64,000 nucleotides of DNA from Cladobotryum mycophilum (GCA_036429605.1 CM071591.1:3782001-3846000), one strand, 5' to 3'; positions 23,358-36,573 are shown, numbered from the stretch's first letter. Made by a program: numbers and translations. Notes: generated by a model from the sequence alone, not told the origin.

Positions 23358-25655
23358 GGTGGAATATTTCTTGGGCAGCAAACGGGTATGCGTATTACTA
23401 TAGCTATAAGACTCTCGAGAGCTAGAGTGTTATTGGAGATGTTGGTGCAGGAATCGGATACTAATGAGATGAGATGAAGATGAAAATGTACAGGTCAGAA
23501 GAACAGAATGGATTCCAGAAGCTTAATCAAGCTTCTCCTCCCCCTTCCCCCGATTCCTGCCCCTCGATCTGGGTTGGGCCGAGGCGGAAAAGTGGAGAAT
23601 GCCGTGGCCGGGCCGGACTCGCCGTGTCAACAAAAACCAAGGAATTCAAGACGTTCAGGGCCGCCCTTGTCCGCTGCCTCTCCCTTCCGCTTGCTGCGCC
23701 TCGCTAGTTGAAGGGGGAGAGAGGGGCTTCCGCGGTGCCGGATCATCAAGGGAAGGGGGAAATGCTTGGCCAAATTAAATCGGTGGACCTGAACGGCCGC
23801 TGTGGGTGGCTTGGCGAGCTGGGTAGGGGATGGATGGATGTCATGCTTCATCATGCCTATAGGTAGTGCGCATTGTAGTATCTCGATCTACACAAGCCGC
23901 TCATGATGAATCTTCCTGAGGTTATCTGACTCTACTCCCGTGCCTTGTACATTATAAGAAGCCTCACGCCAAGGTAAATAGAAGGATGCAGAAGTCTTAC
24001 AGGGTCTGGCGTTGACCAACATACGTAGACTTAGTAAGACGTGCTCAGACTCCTCCTCCCTGCCAAGGTCAGGACCGCGTCAGTCCTTAGTCTTCCCGCC
24101 TCACCGGCAAGATCTGGAGAAACTTGGCCAATGACCTGAATGTCTACGGACTGCGGCCGGGCGCACGGTGATCTAAATTAGTTGATCAGCTGCGATAGGG
24201 ACAAGCAGGAGAGGATGGTAGCATGTCTCCAGTGCCTCCTTAACTGAGATAAGGTCTATACGGTTCCGGTGCGGAGTATATATCGTTACATGGAGGTATG
24301 AGGTTTTATTTTGACATTGGTTGTTCAAATGCGAAACCGGCAATGCCAAATGATTGTCTTGATGTCGTGTTCATAGTGTTGGATGCTGTTGCCGCCCTAC
24401 CCTATAGACTAATAACAAACTGTTCTGGCTAGCAAAAGGATGTCCGAAATAAACCTGCTTCTTCCTCCTATCGTCGTTTCTTCTTCGATCTCAGGGGCTC
24501 AGATCTCCTGAGCGATGCACTAACTCGTGGCCTAGACTCATCCCGTCGGCCTTGCGGAATACTTTAGTCACCGTTCTGCGGTGATCGTCAGGCGCTGGCG
24601 AGCTGACTACATTCATGAGAAGGGTTTAAGGTAATGCAAGGAGTTACGCCGCGGAGCATCTAAATGCTTGCGGCTGCGGATCGTACCACAGGACATCGGA
24701 CACATGGCGAACTTGGATGCAGGGAGACAGCATGCGTGCCCGTATAGATGCAGAAGCTGATTCCTCCAGCATCCAGACTTGCAGGTGCAGCTTAGCTGAA
24801 CTGCTTTCGTCCGTATGTCAAGCGAGTGGTTGGCAGAAGATCTCGTCTGTCTGAGTCAAGGGCAAGAAAATCAGCGGGACTCCGTATGCCCCTTTGAAAT
24901 GCAAATGATGCTTGACCTAAAAGTCTTGTTTTTGCTTCGGCAGCTTTAGCAGCGAAGATCTCACGACCGGAAGGCCTGTGAGACATGACTATCGGGATGC
25001 AGGGGAGAACAGCCCGATTACCCGCTATCTCTAGCATCACGAAGATAAAAACTTGACTTTGAAATAGAGTCCGCATTGCGTTCAAGAGCTAATGCGTCTT
25101 CCCTCTCGAGTCAGGGCTACACATATGTACTGCCATCTGCTACAGTACACAACGACGTTGCACTTTGTACGAGTAAACAACTCACGCCAGCCGGATATCA
25201 AAGTCCCAACTGCCGGCCGGGTAGATACAGTCAGCGGATGCCTTTGCGATAGCTGCCGTCGTGTCTCGCTCAGCAGGGTTCAGAGACGAAGAAGAAAAGA
25301 AAAAGCACGTATTGCGGTCGGACGGTAGGGCTTGTTTTGAGGCGGAGCATTCGGGAGCACAGGCTAAGACATTTCCTAGCTGAGGTGGATAGTAAGCAGG
25401 CAGAAGCAAACTCTTTATGAAAATCGGAGTATTTGAGACATTCGGTAAGATTTATGGATGAATTCTTTTTGTCAAGGGGTCTTATTTACATGGCGTAAGA
25501 CTGCTGGTAATGGACGTGTTGAGAGTGAAGTGGTGCTTGTAGAAAATACGCTGTTGTCGAGTAGCACGCATTATCCGACGAAGCTTGATCTCTATAGGCG
25601 GGCCATGGGCAAGGCACAAAAGAGGATTTTTGCTTCGCCGGAATTCGTGAACAAA
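23358..25655. other. Gene-poor stretch
   Basis: 2.3 kb with no supported protein gene. The first 100 bp carry the GST promoter. A minus-strand frame at 24792-25085 (97 codons) has no recognisable domain and weak coding character, so I do not call it. Confidence 0.5.
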
Positions 25656-25743
25656 CTCGAAGTCGTCTAGTTGGCTATGGCGTTGGACTGTAATGGAAAT
25701 ATTAGCAATCCAAATGTCGGCGGTTCGATTCCGTCCTTCGAGA
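25656..25743 (+). tRNA. tRNA-Tyr (GTA) with 14-nt intron
   Basis: A cloverleaf can be drawn by hand. The acceptor stem CTCGAAG pairs with CTTCGAG over all seven positions. A short D stem closes a loop containing AGTTGG. The anticodon stem TTGGA pairs with TCCAA. The T arm is GGCGG-TTCGATT-CCGTC with one G-U pair, and the B box GGTTCGATTCC is perfect. The anticodon GTA is at 25690-25692. A 14-nt intron (25694-25707) sits one base after the anticodon, the standard position. The C1-G72 pair and A73 are identity marks of eukaryotic tRNA-Tyr. Confidence 0.87.
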
Positions 25744-25753
25744 TTCGCCTTTG

Positions 25754-25759
25754 TTTTTT
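25754..25759 (+). terminator. RNA polymerase III terminator
   Basis: A run of six T about 11 bases after the 3' end of the tRNA-Tyr, as expected for Pol III termination. Confidence 0.7.
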
Positions 25760-28700
25760 GCATCTCAATTTTTTTTGCCTATATAAGAAGATCATATCAA
25801 GTACTCTTCAATGGTACGTGTTTGGTATGGAAGTTTCAAGTTTGATGAATAGTGTGATGATTCTGGCACCGAGCTTGAGTAGGTAGTCATCATGGAAGAA
25901 CAGTTCTGGCGTGGATATTACACACTCTCGGATGACCCATCGAGGCCCCCCTAGTTTCAAGGGAGGCGATATCTATCGATAAAGATGATTCTCGTTGGCT
26001 ACCCTTGACCATGCGAATGAAGTGAGTCCAAAGATCAGCAGCGTTCGGGTCAGGTATGTGAATCCCCACCAGAAGCCCGAATGTGCGGAATTAATGATAA
26101 GGAATGCATGCAATCATACTTTGATGCGCTGTTGCTATTATCCAACCACGATTGAGGCTTCCAAAGGATTGATATCCATGAGTACGGGGTAGTATTCTTA
26201 GAATGAAGGCGTCGCTTGACTTGATTGCTGCAACGCGACAACAGGGATGTGTCTCCAACTGAAGGCGGTGATTTCCACACTCACACTCATTCAATATGGC
26301 GCTTCTTTCTTGATTGGCCACATATGTGTCTGCAACAATTACATCTCCTCATTTTCAATACCGGCCAATTGATCTTCAACTTGGAAGCGACGGCATGGAA
26401 GCATCCGGAGTAAATATGACTGAGATTTCATCAGCGGGAACAAAGAAAATTAAAATGGACAAGGGAATGGACATGTGAATCTGAAGCAAGCCCTGACGCA
26501 TGTGATGATGGGCAAACCCCGAGCTGCAGGAACGGAAAAGAGGTCCACTATAATCCATCGGGACCTGCATTAATGCCCAGCGTGAACCACTTTTTGAGTT
26601 GGTCTGACCAGCTGCGAGTGGTGTATATACGTATATACACCCGAGGGGGATCCTCCTTAGAGGGAGGCGTAGGAACCATCTGGACTCATTCCTACGCGAC
26701 ATCAGCCTCCACCAACTTCGGACGACGCGAACAGGGCGCGCCGATGTTGATGTTGTGTATGAACGGACTCTACGGCGGAGATGCAGTCCGTAGGTATTAC
26801 TTGTGTTCCTGCAGATGAGGTGGGCATGACAACGATCCTTTGAAATGCATCTACTAATTGGTAAGCCTCACTGAATATGTTGAAATGAATTGGTCAATCT
26901 CGACCGGCGGCGTCGGTAATGAGGAGACCCAACGGATGCGGCAATAGAGTATTTTACCCCGTAATTGTATCATATAGACTTTCCAGCCTGCTTTAATGAC
27001 TGTCAGATGCCGAGTCCTGGAATAAGGTACTGACGGATTCTTAAAGGAGCCCGGGGATAATCCCGTCTGAGAAATATATGTGATTGAAATTCCTGCCTGT
27101 TCGCGTATAGTGCGATAGTGCTTAAACTCGAGTCAATTGTCGACTACTGGACGCGTAATTAGGAGCAACGTGGCAGACAGCCCGTCAGAAAAACGTTCCG
27201 GGAGGTTGTCCGGAACAGTTGTCGTGATTCGCTGATGACAATCACAACCGAGCGGATTACAATTTACACAAAATAAACTCCCATGGGAGAAAACGGTTAT
27301 CTATGACGATATGAACCACTGATGTGATGTCGGACTAATGCGTGGCTGCTGAAACTCCAATTTCCCTCTTCCAAGGATTGATGCGGAGACGGGTTGGGTT
27401 TTTTGAGTGTAACGTGCCTGGAACATGTTTGTGATGATGGCTATTTTTGTATCCTTGCAGTTGGGGGAGAGAGAAGACTTGTTGTTCCTGTTAGGTAGCC
27501 CGTATCGCATCGTCATCTGTCATGCATTTGCCGAGACAGAAAGACAGACAAGAGAAGACAAACCCTGGACAGTCCAATGTTAATTACAGACAGAGTGTCA
27601 GCAAACCCCCGGTGGCTCCGTGACCGGTGCCTGTTTGACGGTACCGAGAATTGGATTACAGCGCTTGCAAGGCTCTAAAAAGCTTGTCAGAGCCCACTAA
27701 GCCGCTTTAATTGAATCGTGTCCAAGGAAGAAACAAATTCACAGGACAGAAAAGGACCATTGATTTTTTTCATTCTTTCTTTGACCTGCAGGGGGAGGGG
27801 AGAGAGAGAAAATGCAGGGGAGGCACTTAAGCTCGACTTCTGGATTCTGACTAGACTCTGACTAAAAAACATTGGACTTTGTCAGATGTACTTGTAGATG
27901 ATACGAGCGATAAGGAGTACCAGATGGTCGGAATCAAAAGTCTCCAGTACGCTGGCTTGCAAAGTCATGTTTTCAAAATCCAGGTAAAAAAGCATGGGAT
28001 AAGGAGGATAGCGATGGCCAAGCATCGGCTTCGCGGCCGGGCCTTGCCTTGTTCGTGATAGTGCATTTCTGATACGAAAAAAATAGCAGGGGTGGCAAAA
28101 CCCGAAACGACGTTTCTCTTTTTCTTTCTTTTCCCTCCTTTTCTCGTACAAGCGCAAGTAGTTGTAAGTACCTTGTAGGGAATGCTTTGGATAAGGCAAT
28201 ACCAGCATAATGCTTCTCGATTGTATTGATATTGATTATTTGTAAATCAAAGCCCGAGTGTCTTGATTGTGCAATTAAACTGCTAATATTATTGATACAC
28301 TGATATCCCTACCCGTGGCTGTTATAGACACAAGATAATAGTACCGTATGTAATAGCCAGGCAAGACAAGACAAGACAACAGTATCACAGGTACGGAGTA
28401 CAAGTACAAGCATGTTCCATCGACCACGCAAGGGAGTCGCCTTCAGCCACGATTAAAGTGGAGAAGAGCTTGATTTCCTGCACGGGCCGCATTGGAATGT
28501 CACGGCCGTGACGGGATGCTGCGATGCATGGGCAGCTGCAGTACCACCACCACTTGCACCAGATACAACCAGGTACCACCAAGGTCAAGGGCAAGCCCAT
28601 CTGTAGCTAAAGCTGTCTTGGCCGTGCTAAACCCACATGGCGCTGTGCCTTTTGATGCAGGAGTTTTTGCGCGCTATTGCAAAACAAATTATTTTCTTCT

Positions 28701-29400
28701 TTGCTTAACAAGAGTGTTTTATAGGGAAAAGGACACAGAGTGGGTGTGAGTGTGAGTTTGTTTGGTTTGGTTCAGTACCCAGACCTGGTAGAATCCGAGA
28801 CCCAGAACGTTCTGATTCCGGCTGCTGTGTAAGCGGAAGTACCTGTACTTTCTTTCTTTCTTTCTTTCTGAATGGGTGACCACCTGCCGGTTTTGATGCT
28901 GCTGTTAGCTGCAGGTACGAGTGGTCTAGAGCTGCTTCGATTGACTGACTGCCCTGTACTCGGGATGTTGAATTGAAACAATTTCTGATATTCCGAATAA
29001 TTACATTGCGATGGATGATGTACGAACCGTATTCAGCCTTGCAATTGATTAGACACTTGTTTCCTCAGCCAAGACAATGGCCCACAAACATTGAGGGTTG
29101 AAGTGCTTCAGCAGCTTGTTGATCACTGTCAATCCTAACAAAGCTTCCATGTTTGCCTCCACCACCGTTGGCAGCAGCATCAACACCCGCTAAAATCCAC
29201 CATCCAACAAGAGTACCACACCCACCTAGACTGCTCTATACATTCTCTCGTATAATCCCTTTGCGGAGTACATACATGCATAACAAGCGCACTGTCAGCA
29301 AGCAATATTGTTCGGAAGATTTATTGACAATGCCTTGATCTTGATTCCAATCCAATTGGCGACGTCAACCATTCCTACTTGTACATAGAAAGCAGGGTTA
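25760..29400. other. Gene-poor stretch
   Basis: 3.6 kb with no frame I can support on either strand. It holds small simple repeats such as (CTTT)n near 28850-28870. No terminal repeats or transposase motifs seen. Confidence 0.5.
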
Positions 29401-31089
29401 GGGGAGACAAAAAACAAAGACGGCGTTTGTACTTGTACGTTAGCATGTAGTCTACCTACGTACTCCGTAGTAGTACCATAGTGCTCACCACCGTGCCTGG
29501 CTCTTCAGTGACCTGCCTGCTATGCTATCCATTGCCAGAGAGTCAAAGTTCAAAAGTTGTCTGTCATCAGCACAACATCACATCGGCTCATGTCTCTCCT
29601 GCCTTGGTTGCTTTTTCTTCTTCTTTTCTTTGCTTGCTTGCTTGTTTGCCTTGCGTGTATTTTCCTGACCCAATATTTCCTCCCTCTCTCCTGTCATCGT
29701 CAACCTCCTCTAGCTTCCTCCCTCTCCTTCCCCTCCCTCTTCCTTTCCCTCTCTTTCTCTCTCTCTCTCTCTCTCTTTTCCGCCCTCCCTCATTTACCTC
29801 TCCTAGCAGATACGACCCTCCCTCCCCCGGCGCGAGCGGTTTCCCTAGGTCTTCAAGGGCATTCTATCGACACCTAGAGAACTGTCTAACCCAGGTCAGG
29901 TCCTCTGACAGGCCCCTGGAACCGCTGGCTGTGGTGACGCAAAAAAAAGACTGGGGTTTTTTCAACAGGTGTGCCCCACGCAAACGAACCAACGCCCTCC
30001 TTGCTCGGCTCCGTCCAATACCATACCATACCAATACCATACCAGCAGCGATCAGCGAGCATTACTGCGCGAACCACTACTGCGTCTTGTTTACTGCCAC
30101 GAGATTGACAAGCCCCAACCCTGATTATTTGCCCTCGAGAAGGAACACGTTTTTGGGTTTCTTTACATGAGGAAAAGGGGGAGTACGATATACAAGTTCA
30201 AGGTGTCTAGTACCTCTGCAAAGGACCAAGACGGTGACTTTTTTCGACGGAGTGTGGTACCTTCTGGAAATCTCCGTGCTGGAGCAGTGGAGTGCATCCA
30301 TTTTATCGACGTGCCGAGAGCTCCGAAACAGGCACTACCTACGCACATCAGCAGCAGCAGCAGCATCACACACGCACACGCACACAACAAGGCAAAACAC
30401 CCTCGCCTCGCCTCACCTGGCCTGGTCTTGGTCTTGGTCTTGGTCTGGGTTTTTGGTCTTGGACCTTTGGAACAACAAGGCTGGCTCCGGGACTATCCAT
30501 CCATGGTCTTTACGGTCCACCATACATTCGAGCGATTGTTTACCCTCCTCCCTCGTTCTTTTTTTTTTTTTTTTTGCTAATACTCCTACTACCACTGCCA
30601 CCTAATTTACTTACATTCGTTTCTCTCTCCCTCCACCTCCACCTCCACCTCTACTACCCCTTCTCCATCAATCTAATAGACCCGCAATCCGTTTTTTGAA
30701 CAACAACACAAGCGGTTTTCTTTTCTTTTTGGAGGGTCTGCGCCACCTTTTGACTGCTACCTTGTTTGGCGTCGCACGAAGACAGCCGGGACTACGGAAC
30801 GGGCGGGCTTTTTCTAGCAGGTACTGTACCTGACTTATCTTGACCAAAAACCTTTTTGCGCTGATCGACTTGCCTAACCTTGTTTTCTGCGTTGTCTTTT
30901 TAGGTCCCTTTTATTTTTTTCTCGACTTGTACTAAGCGTCGACGACTAAAACGTACGATACTTACGTACTCTTGCACTCCCTCCACGACGCTCTCTTCTC
31001 AGCTGGGCTGGGGTTGACCTGTTTGGAAAAAAACTTGGCTGCCACGTACATTCAACGAACCAACCGGGTTCTTTTTTTCATCGCTCACT

Positions 31090-31120
<31 letters not shown>

Positions 31121-32087
31121 CAATCAAACAGTCCACAAGACATACCCTGTTGGAGATCGTTTCGCGTGTAGCAGAAGAGACGCCGCCGCCGCCGACAGAT
31201 ACACCACACCCGTCCACATACATTCACACACAGTCCGGCGCTGCCCTTCGTTCGTTTCTTGCCAGCGGCAGTACCAGCGCCAGCATCTTCCTGGCTGCAC
31301 ACCCCCTCCCTTTGGCTGGGCCTCCGATTACCAACCCAACCCAACTCAATCAATCCAATCCAATCCAGTCCAACCCATCCAAACAAACCAGCGCCCACAA
31401 CACAGCGTGTGCTTGTGCCCACTCGACGCAATCCGTTCGTCCTCGTCCTACGAAAAACCCCAGATCCTTTCCCACTTGTCCACCACTACCTCTTCAGCTC
31501 TCGTCCCACCATCCTTGGATCCTCAAACCGTGGGCCAAGCTTGCTTGCTGGACTGTCCGCTCGTTATCTGCCGCCAGCGCTGCAAAGACGACACCCCCGG
31601 CCGACCAACCAACTGCCGCAGGAACCTTCAGCTCGTCTGGGGTGCCAGTGGGTTTTTTCCCCATCGGTTGTTCCATCACCAACTAGCCGAGAACAGATAG
31701 AGGAATCTGGAGGCCGTGAAATTGGCTTTGCTATCATCGCTTACCACGCCATACATCCATCCTCCTGACGATCCGGTTACCGCGGAGCTTGTCGAGCATA
31801 CCCCGGCTCCCACATTATCGCACGCGGTTTTCTATTGACACGACTCGACGAAACTGCGCACAATCCTAGCGATAGGCCCAACGACCGGTCGATCTAGACA
31901 CCAACAACACACTCTTTTCCTTGCAGCTTGACCGGCTTTAGTCACCACTCTCCTGCTGACAGGGGAGCCCTTCTCGTTTGTTCTCGCGCCGTGGGACTCG
32001 GCCACACGGCCATCGTGAGCGGCCACTACTTCACATTTCTTAGATCTTGGCTATTCCACTAGCCCCCATTGGGGCCTCGACATAACC
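29401..32087 (+). promoter_or_regulatory. Pyrimidine-rich promoter and long leader of PanE-like gene
   Basis: The plus strand is dominated by C/T tracts and simple repeats: (CT)n at 29749-29776, CTTGGT units at 30424-30446, a T run near 30560 and (CAAT)n at 31091-31120. Open frames of up to 240 codons here are low-complexity Ser/Pro/Leu/Gln frames and not convincing proteins. Position and composition fit a long promoter plus 5' UTR for the gene starting at 32088. The transcription start is unknown. Confidence 0.45.
31091..31120. repeat. (CAAT)n microsatellite
   Basis: About seven tandem copies of caat on the plus strand, in the leader region of the PanE-like gene. Confidence 0.9.
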
Positions 32088-34872
32088 ATGCCACCCATGC
32101 AGCCCCGTCTCAAGGTTCTATCAGGTTTGTCGTCCCACCCCGTCATGCCCTCCTCTCAGCCCCCCTCTGTACCATGATCGGCTTTGGCTTTGTTGGAGCC
32201 TGAAAAAAATGTCCTGGCGCTGCGCTGCTTCAAACTTTTAGTGCTCGTCCTTTTTTCTTCTCTTCCTGGACCTTGCGCCGGGCTTCATCCTCCAACAACT
32301 CCAACTCTTGTCCTTCCTTTAACCTTGCACCTTTTTTTCTTATACACGAGGCGCTCGCGGGATCTGGCGCTTCGCATTATCCATTCGATATGACGAATAG
32401 CGAGCTAATGAAAATTTGTACAGTTGGCGGAAATCCCGTCTCTGCGTTCCTATCTTGGAGGCTCCAGGCTACAAATGCCTGTGATGTTACACTAGTATGG
32501 AAGTCGGGCTACGAACATGTTGCTCAATATGGCATTTCGTTCAAGTACGTCACAAAGCATGATTATTGCGCTGTTAATCGCTTTTACTAAATGACTCACA
32601 GATCTACCGTTTACGGTAACGAGCGATTCAAACCTCGACGTGTGGTGCGAAATCCAGAAGACGCTGCCGGAGTCCGAGAGGGAGCCTTCGATTACGTTAT
32701 TCTCTGTGTAAAAGCTCTTCCCGATGTCTACGACCTCGCTGCTGTCATCGAACCTGTTGTTGCTCCTCAGCACACATGCATTCTCGTCAACACCACTCAC
32801 ACCTTGGGAGTTGAGGCCGCCATTGAAGAGCGATTCCCGAACAATGTAGTTCTTTCTCTCGTCTCTGGCGCCGAACTGATACAGCATGGCCAGAGTGAAT
32901 TCGAGCACAAGGGTTCAACAGACATCTGGGTTGGCCCAGCAAACAAAAATGGCAATATCCCGCGAGCGATACAAGAAGATATGGCTCAGGCGCTAGCTAT
33001 GACCTTGACCACGGGTCAGGTAGACTGCAAGGTATCACCGAATATTCGCCAACAGCAGTATGAGAGAGTGATAGGGTAAGTTGTAGTGCGAACAACACTT
33101 GATGTTCAAAACTGACTGCAATCTAGACCCATCGCTTTCCATCCAATTAGTGTAATATTCGAAACTGCCAGCCATGCCACACTGATGGAAAAGGTCGGCG
33201 TCAAAGACATGATTTCGGACGTCATTGACGAATTATTACGCTTAGCCGACGCAAATGGCTGCAAATTGGGTTCGGATTTCAAGCAGCGAGTTATTGACGA
33301 CATGACAAAACCCAATCTCCCTGAAAGCATCATGTGGCAAGATTTTGTGGCGAGACGTCCTATGGAAGTTGAGACATATCTTGGATCGCCGATCAAGCTG
33401 GCTCGTGATGCAAGGATTCTGGTGCCGCGCATCGAAACTCTCTATGCCATTCTTCACAATCTCAATATTGTGAATCGCAATAGGCCGAAGCCAAATGAAG
33501 TACCCCCTCCGAATGTCATGCCCCCGAGCTCACCAAACGCTGTCTCTCCGCAAGCACGAGCCCCATCTCAAAGCAGTCATAGGCCGATGATGTCTGGCAT
33601 GCCATTGGGCATGCCCAATGGCAACGGGATGCAGCCGCGCCCTGGACAGCGACCTAGAAATACGTCAAATATTAGTCAACAAGGTATGCGCAGACCTCCG
33701 CCCATGAATGGTGGGCATCCAAACGGTGGGCATCCCAACGGTGGACACCCCAATGGTGGACACCCCAACGGGTACAACCGACCGCCACCACCGCACATGA
33801 ATGGAGGAGGCTCAAGAACAGCATCACGAAGAGGTTCTATGGATGGGAATGATCTGGAAGAATTCTCGCACCTGGTTCTCTACGACGATATCCCCGAAGG
33901 TCAAGAACAATCGTTTGGAGGTGATGGTTCCGGCCTTGCTATGAGAGAACGGGAACTACAGATTCGCCAACGCGAGCTCGCATTGAAGGAGCAAGAGATG
34001 CGAATGAGGCGTGGTCCACCACCGCCTGGCCCTCCTGGACCTCCTCGTCGAGGCCCCACTGCGATGCGAAACGTCCAGCCAACTTTTGATGACGATGATG
34101 ACGATGACGACTTTGTCGATCCTTCCATGGGCCCTCCAGTCCCGACCATCGATCCCGATAATTTTGATATGATGAGTGTCACCTCTAGGAAGAACCGCAA
34201 AATGCCCGGACCTCCTCCCTCTCAGATGCGTCGTAACCCCGAATTTGATGGCCCGCCATCTCGCGGGGGAGGTTCCGCCCCTTTGGTCGCAATCGCGCCA
34301 GTCAAATGAGCCAACTCAGTCATGCTCCTGCTATGACTGACAATATCCTCGACGATCCCCTCATGGGCTTCACCTCGGATCGATATGGCGCTGTCGACCG
34401 CAACGTGATGAGTGCCGGGTCTCGTGCTAACTCCTTGACCGCTTCAAGGTTAGATGACCTACAATACGGCCCTGGTCCGGGTGGTCCCCCAGGGATGAAT
34501 GGCGCGTATCCACGACGAGTTAGCCAGTCTCCTGGCAATCCTTACAGCCCGTCTATGCGAAATGGCAATAGAAGACCTTCGCCCCCGACTAGTTTTGGGC
34601 CAGCTTTGAATGGACGTCCATCACCGCCTGACGGAGTTCGCCAACCTGTACCGCGATACCCTCCCGGGCAGGGCAATGCGGTGGCCCCTCAGCAAGTTGA
34701 GCAACATATTGGGGTGAGCGCTCTCCATGTTCCCAAGCCTAGAGATGTTCGTAGTCTGACGGGTAGTGCGAGTGCTAGCGCGGCCAGTGGTGAATTCGAT
34801 TCCGAGCCATCGGCACATAGCAGTCAAAACAGTATTCCTCACCAACAAGGGCCATCGATCGGAGTACGGTAA
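32088..34872 (+). CDS. Ketopantoate reductase (PanE/ApbA)-like protein with disordered tail
   Basis: Four exons: 32088-32124, 32424-32544, 32602-33075 and 33127-34872. The N-terminal 330 residues form the PanE/ApbA fold: LKVLSVGGNPVSAFLSWRL (dinucleotide-binding turn), FDYVILCVKALPDVYDL, HTCILVNTTHTLGVEAAI and, in the C-terminal helical domain, MWQDFVARRPMEVETYLGSPI. The second half is a Pro/Gly/Asn/Ser-rich disordered region with four GGHPN units (about 33711-33775), a charged coiled-coil-like stretch (RERELQIRQRELALKEQEMR) and a run of eight Asp. As written the frame stops at 34309. One extra C at 34278-34281 (or one G at 34265-34269) changes the end to APFGRNRASQMSQLSH and opens a further 190 codons to 34872. 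The corrected length is about 792 residues. An enzymatic role in pantothenate synthesis is not assured for such long fungal members. Confidence 0.9.
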
Positions 34873-36194
34873 AGCCGTGGCGGAATGATTCTGCGCCGCC
34901 CTATCGACAGAGGCTATGGGCACCAATAACCATGCCGATTCCGGGCACTTCAGCGCGCCGACAAGGAGGCTCCCAGTTGCCCCATATCAAGAAGGCATTA
35001 TTACATGCCCGACTCTTGATCATGCCTTTTGGCAGACGAAATTGTGATGAGGATGAATATTTTCTTATACGATAAACATAGGAGGTGGAATGGAAATGAT
35101 ACGATTCCCGACTTGGAATCACTTTGGACTATTGATCGAATATGGCGTCTTCCGAATTTAAGCAAACTTGGTCAAACCCGTACATAACTGTGGGAATGGA
35201 ACACTGTCCATTTTATCCGTGGCATTATTGCATTGGGACATGCAACCATAATCTGACCCCACGAGGTCTCTAATTCATCAACGTCTCGAGCAGGCGTGTA
35301 GAACTGGTTAGTTCTAATGTCATGATATGGTTGATGCATCGGGCAGATGTTGCCCACCCCTCCTTCTTTTGGTTTTACTTTTCATGTTTTCCCATCGCAT
35401 TGCAAGTCATCAGCGGTTTGTAAATGCGAGATGGGACCGACACAAACATCATTTATTTTCTCTTGTCCATGGTACACAACAAATTAGATTGGGGGAATTT
35501 CTTTATTCTTTGTTTCATCTTGACTTGGCCGGTACGCCGCTTCATCTTTTATCTTTGACACTGGATCGTACGATGCACTGGGGGAGGGGGGCAAAATTGA
35601 TTCGACAAAGTACAGTGGTTATGGAAAACCTGGCGACATGTAAGACCAACGAATCGGAGAGACGAAAGAGGAGGGTACGCCAATGGACGGCCGAATGCTT
35701 GAATAATTTGTAGTTGAACACAACAAACATATAGATGCGGGATAACAGCGTTAATGACGGGGAAATGGGAATGGGTTTGGGTGGTACGGTGACATGCCTT
35801 GGGTGGGTGTTGTCGGGTAACCTAGGTATAATAGGGCCTATCAATTTACGTTATGAACAACTTGACATGTATCATGTGTTTGTCTGAATGGCTTTGCTTG
35901 CGGCATGATCTCTCACAACGTTGGTTGATCTGGTGAATGAAGATGGTGTAGTTTAGAAAGCATCACGTGAGTGGGTGTTTTGGTGGGATCTTTGAACCTT
36001 GAGCCTGACGCGCCGCGGGCTGGATGCTTTACTGGCGGTCAATCCACATTAGAGAGAGAGAGAGAGAGTCTCTACTTTAAGACGAAAGAAAACGAAAGAA
36101 AGAAAGAAACACATTATTTCCAAATTCTCATCGAGTCATACCTCTCATTACTACGAATTTTTGTTAAATGTCCTCTCTAAACTAATTTGTCGCA
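34873..36194. other. Intergenic
   Basis: 1.3 kb containing the 3' region of the PanE-like gene and the promoter of the Hsk3-like gene. An (AG)n run lies near 36050-36068. No supported gene. Confidence 0.5.
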
Positions 36195-36573
36195 ATGGCT
36201 TCACGCATGGGCGGGACGCAGAACCTAAACAGGCAGAGCATGGTGACGAGCGGGAGTGCGATGAAGTCTAGACAACTCGTAAGCTTTCCTTCCCTCAGGA
36301 AACCTCTCCGAGACCGGGTGTGCGTTGACGAAAAGGATAGACGCATTTACACTCGCAGCTTGCTCAGCTGTCGGCCAACCTAGCTGATACGGAGAATTTG
36401 CTGAGGATGACGAGTGTGCAAGCGGAGGCGATGAGGGGTTTGGGCAGTTGGCATGGTGGATTGTGAGTGTTCTGATGTTGAGTGTGGCCTTGGATATGTG
36501 GTTAACTGGTGAATACAGGTTTATGGCTGCGAGTAAGGTGCTGGGTGAGGAGAGTGTCAAGGAGGGGAAGTGA
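36195..36573 (+). CDS. HSK3: DASH complex subunit Hsk3-like protein (80 aa)
   Basis: Three exons: 36195-36278, 36359-36462 and 36519-36573, in frame, giving 80 residues. The order is a basic N-terminus (GTQNLNRQSMVTSGSAMKSRQ), a heptad-like helix LLAQLSANLADTENLLRM, then SVQAEAMRGLGSWHGGLFMA and ASKVLGEESVKEGK. Size, helical character and the GSWHGGLFMAASKVLGEE block fit the small DASH/Dam1 subunit Hsk3 of filamentous fungi, which helps couple kinetochores to microtubules. The family assignment rests on remembered similarity, and a Dad-type subunit is the main alternative. The first exon junction (RQL|LAQL) could differ if another acceptor is used. Confidence 0.72.

Noticed and set aside
23357..23381. 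Upstream extension of the GST-like protein by eight codons
   Set aside because: The extension begins at TTG. The first ATG in frame is at 23357 with a good context.
24792..25085. 97-codon minus-strand frame
   Set aside because: Has an ATG but no recognisable domain, no introns and no neighbours suggesting function. Coding character is too weak to call.
29481..31768. Several plus-strand frames of 105-242 codons
   Set aside because: They are low-complexity Ser/Leu/Pro/Gln frames arising from CT tracts and simple repeats and overlap one another in different frames. More likely promoter and leader DNA.
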